The notes beneath the pieces were generated by a model that saw only the letters and a program-made list of their open reading frames with translations, was not told where the DNA came from and made no database searches. The position numbers were made by a program, and so were the translations under genes. Positions 1 to 6,025 of a DNA stretch of 64,000 nucleotides are shown in pieces (position 1 is the stretch's first letter; each line of letters starts with the position of its first letter). This DNA is from an uncultured Verrucomicrobiota bacterium (lineage in GTDB: Bacteria; Verrucomicrobiota; Verrucomicrobiia; Opitutales; Opitutaceae): assembly GCA_903869675.1 (NCBI GenBank), contig CAIQAB010000010.1, forward strand, positions 1-64,000, read 5' to 3'.

Positions 1-1333
1 GAACGCGCTCGGCGGCGAACGCTCCGCACCCTGCGCCGGGGTTGCGCTGGGCGGCGTGTATCGCGAGAGCGAGCGCGGTGGAGCGGTCGGCGTGACCGTC
101 GGCGGTGCGGGCGGCGGCGTAGCGGATGGTGCCGCCGGGGCTGACGATGCGTTGCATACTGCCGAGGTCGTCGCGGATGACGGACGCGGCGGGCAGCGCG
201 ACGGCGCGGGCCTGCATCGTCTTCTTCAAACGCTCGAACAGCTCTCGTTTGCGGTCGCCGGTGAAGGTGACGCCCTCCAAGCGGGTTTCGTCGAGGGCGG
301 CGGCGAGGTGTTCGCTCACCGGGCCGCCGATGCCGGTCGCATCAATCGCGGTAAAGGCGGCGGCCATGACACGCGGAGCGAGGATGGCCTCTTGCTGCGG
401 GAACGGGATGCGGTCGAGGACGAGCACCTCTCGGGTAACGAGTTGGCCGCCGTGGAGGCGCTCCAAAGTCCAGGCGACGGTGAGGTCGCGTTTGCGGCCA
501 ACGTCTATGCCGACGAAGAGCGCGGGGCGGACGCGGGACTCGCGGGAAAACAGCGCCTCGGGCGCGTCGAGGGTGGCGTCTTCGTTTTCACAGCCCTTAA
601 CCAGTTCGGCGGAGAACACCTGGGACGAGTGCTCCATGAACTGACACTCGAACTCCTGCGCCCAGCCGTCGGGGTCGGCGAGGTTGGCGCGGAGTTCGTC
701 GATGTTGAGCGCGAGGCCTTGGGCGACGGCATCGTAAACGCTGGTCTTGTGGCGCGAGAACGCGGGTGCGTGTTCCCATAGATCGAAGTATTTGTTGTTC
801 CGGCCGGCGGGCGTCGAGATGACGCGGAGTTTGAGCGCGCCGCGCAGTGGGTTGGAGATGATCGGATAAACCGCGCGCCAGATTTCCTCGGGGTTCTCGT
901 GGAAGGCGAATTCATCGAGAACGAGGTTGGCGGAGTAGCCGCGTGCGGTTGACGGATTGGCAGGGAGCGCGAGGACGCGAGCGCCGTTGGGGAATCGCAG
1001 TTGGGACTTCTGAATCTCGGGGCGGTATTCGCGGCCGGACGAATAGCTGACGGCATCGCAAAAGATGGACGCGGCACGGTTGACCTTGTCCATGAACTCA
1101 AGCGCCTGCCGTTCGCCCGCGCTCAAGATCACCCAGTCGCCGCCGGTTTCGATGGCGTCGGCGACGACCTCGAACGAGGCGGCGAGAGAGCCGCCGATTT
1201 GGCGGGACTTGAGCCAGATTTTGAAACGCGCGGCGTCCTGCACCCACGCTCGTTGGTAGGGCAAAAGCAGGTCGAGCGGAGTGACCGCTAGACGACGCTC
1301 GGGCGTGGCGGATTTCTTGCGGGCGGCACTCAT
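1..1333 (-). CDS. Phage terminase large subunit (TerL), 3' part cut by window edge
   Basis: This is the DNA-packaging motor, an ATPase plus nuclease that translocates phage DNA into proheads. The frame stays open from the ATG at 1333 to the window edge, about 444 residues, so only the extreme C-terminus is missing. A variant Walker A (KSRQIGGS, residues 42-49) and a Walker B (LVLDE, 137-141) form the ATPase. An RNase H-like nuclease follows, with acidic residues in VGIDVG (D277), AIDATG (D331) and HADRS (D415). The KSRQIG-type P-loop resembles Mu gp28-like terminases. The start overlaps the small-subunit stop as ATGA, so translation is probably coupled. Phage structural genes are expected further left, outside the window. 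Confidence 0.88.
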   Translation of the reverse strand, partial: MSAARKKSATPERRLAVTPLDLLLPYQRAWVQDAARFKIWLKSRQIGGSLAASFEVVADAIETGGDWVILSAGERQALEFMDKVNRAASIFCDAVSYSSGREYRPEIQKSQLRFPNGARVLALPANPSTARGYSANLVLDEFAFHENPEEIWRAVYPIISNPLRGALKLRVISTPAGRNNKYFDLWEHAPAFSRHKTSVYDAVAQGLALNIDELRANLADPDGWAQEFECQFMEHSSQVFSAELVKGCENEDATLDAPEALFSRESRVRPALFVGIDVGRKRDLTVAWTLERLHGGQLVTREVLVLDRIPFPQQEAILAPRVMAAAFTAIDATGIGGPVSEHLAAALDETRLEGVTFTGDRKRELFERLKKTMQARAVALPAASVIRDDLGSMQRIVSPGGTIRYAAARTADGHADRSTALALAIHAAQRNPGAGCGAFAAERV

Positions 1334-1845
1334 GGCGCGGGCGGCGTGGTCGTGGCTTCCGTCGCGCCAAGACGCGAACGCCACTCGCGCATGATGTCTT
1401 TTTCCTTCTCGGGCGTGATGTTGACCTGGGTGGCGACAACGGTGGTCGGCTGGTCGCGGTAAAGCTCGGGCTTATGCGCCTTGAGGAAGAAAATCAGGCA
1501 CGCGTCAGAGTAGCGGCGGCGCTCTCCGCACATCTGGCCCTTCGCGTCGAAAACGGGTTCCGTCCAGCCGTCGATGCCTCGGCGCTTCAACTCCTGCTCG
1601 GCCTCCTCGATGCGAGACGCGTTCCGCACGCGGTCGCGTTCGAGCTGGGCGGCTTGGAGCAACGGCACGAGATCGGGCTGGCGCTGCAAGTGCCGGTAGA
1701 ACGTGGATTGGTCGATGCCCTGCGTCTCGATGGCGTTCAGGGACGGCGCGCCGTCACGGATCGCCGCGAGGACGCGGTCGAACAGGGCGCGGCTGAACTT
1801 GGAGCAGCGCCCGACCTTGTCGGCTTTCGGGACGGCGATGGGCAT
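1330..1845 (-). CDS. Phage terminase small subunit-like protein
   Basis: This 171-residue protein sits immediately upstream of the large terminase subunit and overlaps it by four bases. Its N-terminal third reads as a helix-turn-helix of the kind that lets small terminases recognise packaging sites: 'ALFDRVLAAI' followed by 'IDQSTFYRHL', as in homeodomain-like phage proteins. A charged helical middle (about residues 70-95, ERDRVRNASRIEEAEQEL) could mediate oligomerisation. The C-terminal part ends in a Thr/Pro tail. Function rests on position and the HTH; sequence conservation of small terminases is low. The unusual structured DNA begins about 70 bp upstream of its start codon, so that element may be its DNA target. 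Confidence 0.72.
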   Translation of the reverse strand: MPIAVPKADKVGRCSKFSRALFDRVLAAIRDGAPSLNAIETQGIDQSTFYRHLQRQPDLVPLLQAAQLERDRVRNASRIEEAEQELKRRGIDGWTEPVFDAKGQMCGERRRYSDACLIFFLKAHKPELYRDQPTTVVATQVNITPEKEKDIMREWRSRLGATEATTTPPAP

Positions 1846-1914
1846 CGCCGTTGCGGGGTGTCAACGCACGCGCGGGGGCGGATTTGGCGATGGCTTAAAA
1901 CGCGCGTGAACGGT

Positions 1915-3364
1915 TCGGGTTGCAGCGACGGGCGTTAGCCCGCCGCAACGAGAGGGCGGCATCCTTGCCGCCGCCGAGGCGCAGTAGGGCCGACGCGCGG
2001 CTCGGCGCGCCCGGCCCGACGAAGGCGGAGCCCGGCGCCCGCTGGCTTGGCGCGAAGCGCGCGGGTGCCAGGGCGAAGCGGCGCGCCAGAGGCGCGCAAG
2101 CCCGCCGCCGGCCAGCGAAGCTAGGCCGGGCGGGACGGGCGGGGCCACCGCCCTGCTTGGGTGGCGGGGGGAAGCTCCCCAGTGAACGAGCGAAGCGAGA
2201 GAACGATGGGGGCGCGTGGCGACGGCAGAACCGACGATGGCTTGTGAGCGAGGTGGCATCGGGGACAATGCTTCGACAACGGACGGCCAGGGCGGGCGCG
2301 GGGGAACCTATTCATTGCGCGAAGCGCCGCTAGAATCTTCGTTGAGGCGCGGCGAAGCCGCAGTGGAATTGGTTCGCGCGCGCGGACTGGTGACGCCCGA
2401 AGCTCGCCGCCGGTCCGAGCGCACTACTCCACCTTATGTCAAAAATGCCTCCGGGCGGGTGCCCTGACAGGGTGCCGGACTCGCTCCGAAGGAGGGCATA
2501 TTGGGCATAAGGTAAGTAGTGCGCGGAGGGGAAAGCAGGTCGCCTGACGGTGGCGCGGGACGAGGAGGGTTGGCCGACAAGACTCGGACGATGGACGCGG
2601 GACACGACGTCGGACGTGAACGAAGGAACGCCGTCGCAGTGCCAGCGCCTCGCCGTGACGAAGGCCAACCCGGATCGCCAGCGACGCGGGCGGGCGACGT
2701 GCCCGGTGGTGAGCGGAGGGCTTTCCGCATTACGGGCGCGCGTGGTCGTTGGGCCGTGAGTGAGCTTTGCGAACGAACCGCACTCGTTGTTCGAGCCGCG
2801 TTGTTCCGCCCCGAGCATCAAAGCCCCCGGCGCATGAGGCGGAACCGAGCGATCCCGCAGCGCGGGAGAGCGGGGGCCGGAGTCGTTGTGGCTTGGCGAG
2901 TCGGTGACCCGAGCCGAGCACCCGCTTTAGCGGGCGCGCAGCCGAGGGGCGACCGTCTCGTCGCGCTGGAATTGGTTCGGGGCCTTGGGCGTTGTGAGCC
3001 GGACAGTCGAGCAGTCGGTGACGGTCGGGCGACCGGAATGGAGCGGAGTGCGGACGTGGAGCCGAAGGGGCGACGGCGACGCCGGGTCGGGGATCAGCCG
3101 CGTCGCCCGCAGCCCCGTTCGCGAAGCGAGACGGCGCGGTTCTCGGCTCGGGGAGATCCGCGACGGCAGGGGCGAAGGGCGTTGCGGCCCCCGACTGGGC
3201 GGAGTCGGCGCACCGTAGGCGGAACGGTAGCGCGGAGCGGAATGGAGGGAGGCCGAGCGGCGCCGTCTGCGGGCGAATTATCGAGGACGCGGCGACGGAG
3301 CGCGTTAGCGGACGGCGACCAACGGGAGGCGCAGATCGCCAAGCGAACGGAGTGAGCGCGGGCG
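1915..3364. ncRNA. Large stem-loop-rich region without protein genes; candidate giant structured RNA or phage DNA element
   Basis: About 1.45 kb between the Nmad3 stop and the small terminase holds no believable protein but is dense with local base pairing. Examples are CGGGC-GTTA-GCCCG (1927-1940), GGCGGCA-TCCT-TGCCGCC (about 1956-1973), a 12-bp helix around 2030-2075 with one bulged A, a 7-bp GCGCGCC-AGA-GGCGCGC hairpin (about 2081-2097), a 14-bp hairpin with GAA loop (about 2101-2133), GTTCCGCC pairing with GGCGGAAC (about 2804-2845), CCCGC-TTTA-GCGGG (about 2921-2934) and CCGTTCGC-GAA-GCGA-G-ACGG (about 3115-3135). GAA triloops closed as GCGAAGC recur. G-U pairs are mixed: three helices favour a plus-strand RNA and one favours minus, so the strand is left open. 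It resembles in scale the phage-borne GOLLD and ROOL RNAs, but I cannot match it to either. A packaging or replication DNA site is the main alternative. Confidence 0.55.
2419..2524. other. Long-range helix closing a nested stem-loop domain
   Basis: The arm at 2419-2438 (GCGCACTACT, CC, ACCTTATG) is complementary to the arm at 2506-2524 (CATAAGGT, A, AGTAGTGCGC). This gives 18 base pairs interrupted only by a CC/A internal loop. In a plus-strand RNA it would extend inward by a U-G and a C-G pair. Nested inside are TGCCTCC (2446-2452) against GGAGGGCA (2491-2498, one bulged G) and a CCCT-GAC-AGGG hairpin. Nested helices of this quality enclosing about 65 bases are hard to explain by GC content alone, because the outer helix includes an AT-containing stretch. 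Confidence 0.7.
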
Positions 3365-4237
3365 TTATAAGGGCAGAACTGAATCCAGATACGCATCAAC
3401 TCCAGAGGGACTCAAGTTGCTGTCGAAAACAAATTCTTGGCCTTTTGCTGCTGAACGAAACCGCACAGTTGGGTTTGCCGAAGGATTGTGTGAATACTCC
3501 CGCTTGGTGTGGTAAGACATGCCAATTTGGTTCTCCGAGACGAGCCAGCTGGGTAGCTCCCAATCGGAGCAGCCCGCGTTCGGTGTAAGCTGTGTCAGTT
3601 GGCGCGCTGAACTATAGTGCAGACATACGCCTGAACCGGGAACATGTCGGTCCCCGATGTTAAAACCGATACTTGGGCAATAGATTCGGTTATTGGGATA
3701 GGTGCGTGAGGGGCTCGCATGCGGATGATGGGCCAGACCAGGATGGAGACCGGTGAAAGGCGGTCCTTTGTTAATACTTCCCACATGCATCCAGCCCCAA
3801 ATGAGATGAATCTTTGGGGCTCCCCTCACGTAACACCACTTTCCTGAGATAAAATGAACGCGACGAAACAGCCCGAAAAATAAAAACAACGCCGAATCCC
3901 GAACAACCCCCTGCTTATCGAGATGCCCAGCCGCCGCTTCACACTGCCCAAAGCCGGCTGCCGTGATAGGTGAGCCGGCTGCCGTGATGGTGTGATCAGG
4001 AATCGGATCAAGGTGGATATCGGTCGCTCCTGATAGTTTCCCTCGACTGAGATCCGAGAATAGTTGTCCTAGATTGACGTTGTGATGGCTGAGCGAAGGC
4101 GGGGTGATATTCGCTGCGCAAATACCGGAGCCTTTCTCTGGTATCGGCAGCGAGTGAATTAGTCCGTCGGGGAAAATTGGCGACGGGCTCCCGCCGTATT
4201 CTGAATCCCACCCTTTTCGGCTAAAAATGATCTTCAT
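3365..4237 (-). CDS. Nmad3-type nucleotide-modification-associated protein
   Basis: A 290-residue protein recognised by its N-terminus (KIIFSRKGWDSEYGG, then PSPIFPDG and LPIP), which matches the Nmad3 family. Further family-like blocks follow: HLDP, FGQ...GHLDKQGV, LFLFFGLFRRV, IHLIWGWMHVG, HPHA, a WELPSW block and KGQEFVFD near the C-terminus, so the protein looks full length. Nmad domains were proposed to act in DNA-base modification; the enzymatic activity is not established, so any role here (protecting phage DNA, or anti-phage cargo) is inference. The gene is visibly less GC-rich than its neighbours, suggesting recent acquisition. A 21-bp in-frame duplication encodes a repeated PITAAG-like heptad near residue 110. 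Confidence 0.75.
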   Translation of the reverse strand: MKIIFSRKGWDSEYGGSPSPIFPDGLIHSLPIPEKGSGICAANITPPSLSHHNVNLGQLFSDLSRGKLSGATDIHLDPIPDHTITAAGSPITAAGFGQCEAAAGHLDKQGVVRDSALFLFFGLFRRVHFISGKWCYVRGAPKIHLIWGWMHVGSINKGPPFTGLHPGLAHHPHASPSRTYPNNRIYCPSIGFNIGDRHVPGSGVCLHYSSARQLTQLTPNAGCSDWELPSWLVSENQIGMSYHTKREYSHNPSANPTVRFRSAAKGQEFVFDSNLSPSGVDAYLDSVLPL

Positions 4238-4288
4238 TCTATTCTGGTCATTCCCGCGCCGAAATAGCGCGGACGCAAAATGAATCAG

Positions 4289-4876
4289 TTATACTGCGAG
4301 GTCGTCGTGGAGTTTCTTGAACCAGGCGAGTTCGTTGCGGAGGAGACGGCGGGCTTCGGGCGTCCACTTGGCGAGGGGCTTGTCTTCGGTGCGGCGGTGG
4401 AACCAGCGGCGGAATTGGTCGAGGCCGCGCGTGAAGGTGACGACGGGGGCGTTGGCGTCCGGGGTGTCGTTGTCGCGAGGGGGTTCTTCGGGAAGAACCC
4501 CCGTGGCGAGGTAGGCTTGGCGGAGGGAGGTGGCGTCGGTGAGATCGGTCACTTGTGACCGTTTCGAGAGACGCATGTAGCGGCGGGCGGTCTCGGCGGA
4601 GATGTCAGGGCAACGGGCGGCGAGCCAATCGAGCCAGGTGCCGTGGGGGACGCTGGCCTTCTGGCGGGTGAGGAGGTCGCCGCACTGCACGGCGGCGGTG
4701 ATGGCGGCGCGGGCTTCGCTGGTAGCGGAGTCGGCGGCGGTGCGCGCGGTGGCGAAGGCGGCGTTGATCGAGGCGGAGAGGTCGATGCTCAACATAGCCC
4801 CCTGGGTGTCGGGAGCGGTGGTGTCGGGCGGGAGGACTTCGAGGGCGGCGACGGGCTTAGGCTGCGGCTTGGTCAT
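4289..4876 (-). CDS. DUF3102-like phage protein
   Basis: This 195-residue protein carries the signature of DUF3102-type phage proteins: a helical stretch of Ala/Thr-rich sequence, then CGDLLTRQKASVPHG, TWLDWLA and ETARRYMRLSK (about residues 65-105). That last part resembles a DNA-binding helix-turn-helix; the family is common in prophage replication and regulation regions but has no assigned biochemical role. The C-terminal region is basic and aromatic (FRRWFHRR). The start overlaps the 3' end of the upstream gene by 20 bases, placing it in the early phage operon. No Shine-Dalgarno is obvious, so translation is probably coupled. Confidence 0.6.
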   Translation of the reverse strand: MTKPQPKPVAALEVLPPDTTAPDTQGAMLSIDLSASINAAFATARTAADSATSEARAAITAAVQCGDLLTRQKASVPHGTWLDWLAARCPDISAETARRYMRLSKRSQVTDLTDATSLRQAYLATGVLPEEPPRDNDTPDANAPVVTFTRGLDQFRRWFHRRTEDKPLAKWTPEARRLLRNELAWFKKLHDDLAV

Positions 4877-5423
4877 GGTGTTGGGCGAGGGATGTCAATC
4901 GGGCTTGGCGGTAGGCGTGGCGGGCGCGTTTTGAACGCATCCCCCGCGAGGGCGGGAGGCCGAAGGTCTCCGACCACGCAACGACGAGTTTGGAGAAGGC
5001 GGCGCGAGTGACGCGGTGGCGTTTGGCGAGGGCGGTCTCGCTGAGGCCCTCGACGTCCATGAGGCCGGAGGCGAAACAGGCGGCGTCGAACGCAAGGAGT
5101 GGGTTCGGGTGGGAACGGATGCGGGCACAGAACGAGGCGAGCACATCGGCGGCGGTGGTGGTGTCGGTGGGCGTGGAGGGCGAGACAGGGGCGGGCTCGT
5201 CGGCCAACTCGGCGACATCGTCGGGCGTGGGCTCTGACGCGGCGGTGCGGTCGAGGGTAGCGTCGTCGTGCTGGCGGGTGCAGGTGTGGCGGGTGGCGTC
5301 GGGCTCGGACAAGCCCCCCGCCGCGAGCTGGGCACGCTCGGCGGGAGGCAGGGAGGCGACCCAATCGCGGTAGGCGGTGGAGTAGGCCGAATCGCGCTCG
5401 GCCTGGCGGTCGGCGTAGGTCAT
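4857..5423 (-). CDS. Phage hypothetical protein with C-terminal HTH
   Basis: The 188-residue product has a charged N-terminus (many Arg/Ala/Glu), a Thr/Pro/Asp-rich linker (about residues 60-90) and a conserved-looking C-terminal half. That half reads LSETALAKRHRVTRAAFSK, a probable helix-turn-helix resembling sigma-region-4 or homeodomain-like DNA readers, followed by a basic tail (GMRSKRARHAYRQAR). It overlaps the nuclease gene upstream by four bases (ATGA) and the DUF3102 gene downstream by 20, so the three genes form one translationally coupled unit. I do not recognise the family. A role as a replication or transcription accessory DNA-binding protein is inferred from the HTH and position only. 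Confidence 0.55.
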   Translation of the reverse strand: MTYADRQAERDSAYSTAYRDWVASLPPAERAQLAAGGLSEPDATRHTCTRQHDDATLDRTAASEPTPDDVAELADEPAPVSPSTPTDTTTAADVLASFCARIRSHPNPLLAFDAACFASGLMDVEGLSETALAKRHRVTRAAFSKLVVAWSETFGLPPSRGMRSKRARHAYRQARLTSLAQHHDQAAA

Positions 5424-5806
5424 GGCGCGGCCTCCTCGGTGGTGGGTGGCGTGGCGTGGGCGGGCTCGGCCTCGGGCGGCGCGACGTGGTCGGACTGCCG
5501 GATAAGGGCGAGCCAGTCCTCGGCGCGCATGGTGACGAGCCAGCCGGAGCGGTTGCGGGTGTGGGCGACGACGGGAATCTTCTGAGCCCCGGCGTCGGCG
5601 ATGGACTGGGCCATCGCGCGCCAGATGTTCAGCGCCTCGACGGCCTTCACCTCGAAGTGAATCCCCGGCAACTCGGGACAGGCGACGTCGGGCGAGTCGG
5701 CACCGCCGGAATACTGGACGCCGCGGTGGGCCTTCTGGAATCCGGCGTCGCGGAGCACGTCACGCCAACGACGCTCGCCGCGCTTTCCTTTTTCGCGGGA
5801 GTTCAT
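5420..5806 (-). CDS. Small PD-(D/E)XK nuclease, Holliday-junction resolvase-like
   Basis: At 128 residues, this protein has the core of a small PD-(D/E)XK nuclease: KGKRGERRWRDVL supplies the N-terminal Glu, GGADSPDV the catalytic Asp and HFEVKAVE the ExK motif (about residues 10-65). Archaeal Hjc resolvases and phage junction nucleases share this layout. Role: likely cleavage of branched DNA during phage recombination, consistent with a Sak4-like annealase, an exonuclease and two helicases in the same operon. The start at 5806 has a strong AGGAGG Shine-Dalgarno. Residues after about 105 are a Pro/Ala/Glu tail. A VRR-NUC-type nuclease is an alternative name for the same fold. Confidence 0.65.
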   Translation of the reverse strand: MNSREKGKRGERRWRDVLRDAGFQKAHRGVQYSGGADSPDVACPELPGIHFEVKAVEALNIWRAMAQSIADAGAQKIPVVAHTRNRSGWLVTMRAEDWLALIRQSDHVAPPEAEPAHATPPTTEEAAP

Positions 5807-5868
5807 CGGGCACCTCCTGACTGGGCCATGAACGGCGCGCGCGGTTTGTCTGTCCCACCGAAAGAAGT

Positions 5869-5895
5869 GGGGAGAGCGATAGCGATGCTCTCCCC
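5869..5895. other. Perfect 9-bp inverted repeat beside the iteron-like array
   Basis: GGGGAGAGC (5869-5877) and GCTCTCCCC (5887-5895) form a perfect 9-bp stem with a 9-base loop, 63 bp upstream of the nuclease start. It has no long T-run on the minus strand, so a transcription terminator is not convincing. It may be an operator or part of the origin-like region next to it. Confidence 0.4.
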
Positions 5896-5919
5896 CTTCT
5901 TCTTTAGAAGAATAGAGCC

Positions 5920-6013
5920 CGGGATATGTCCCGGTCTAGATCCCGGGTGTGTGTCCCGGGTGCTAGGGGGCGGGACACAGGCGGGATACCGAGCGGGACA
6001 CAGGGCGGGATAC
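5920..6013. repeat. Iteron-like array of CGGGAYAC octamers (candidate phage origin or operator)
   Basis: The octamer CGGGAYAC occurs four times in direct orientation at 5971, 5982, 5994 and 6006, spaced 11-12 bp, about one helical turn. An inverted copy (GTGTCCCG) lies at 5951-5958. A related palindrome, CCGGGA-TATG-TCCCGG, spans 5919-5934. The array fills the gap between the stop of the primase-helicase gene and the nuclease gene. Phased iterons beside a replication helicase are typical of plasmid and phage origins bound by an initiator; a multi-site operator would look similar. Confidence 0.55.
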
Positions 6014-6025
6014 GGGAATGAAAAA

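Noticed and set aside
1859-1864. Minus-strand TTGACA promoter element before the small terminase gene
   Set aside because: No -10 element at 16-18 bp; the expected position falls inside the coding sequence.
2519-3355. Plus-strand 278-codon open frame inside the structured region
   Set aside because: Starts with GTG, is extremely Arg/Gly-rich, has no recognisable domain, and lies in sequence explained better by stem-loops. Long frames on either strand are expected at this GC content.
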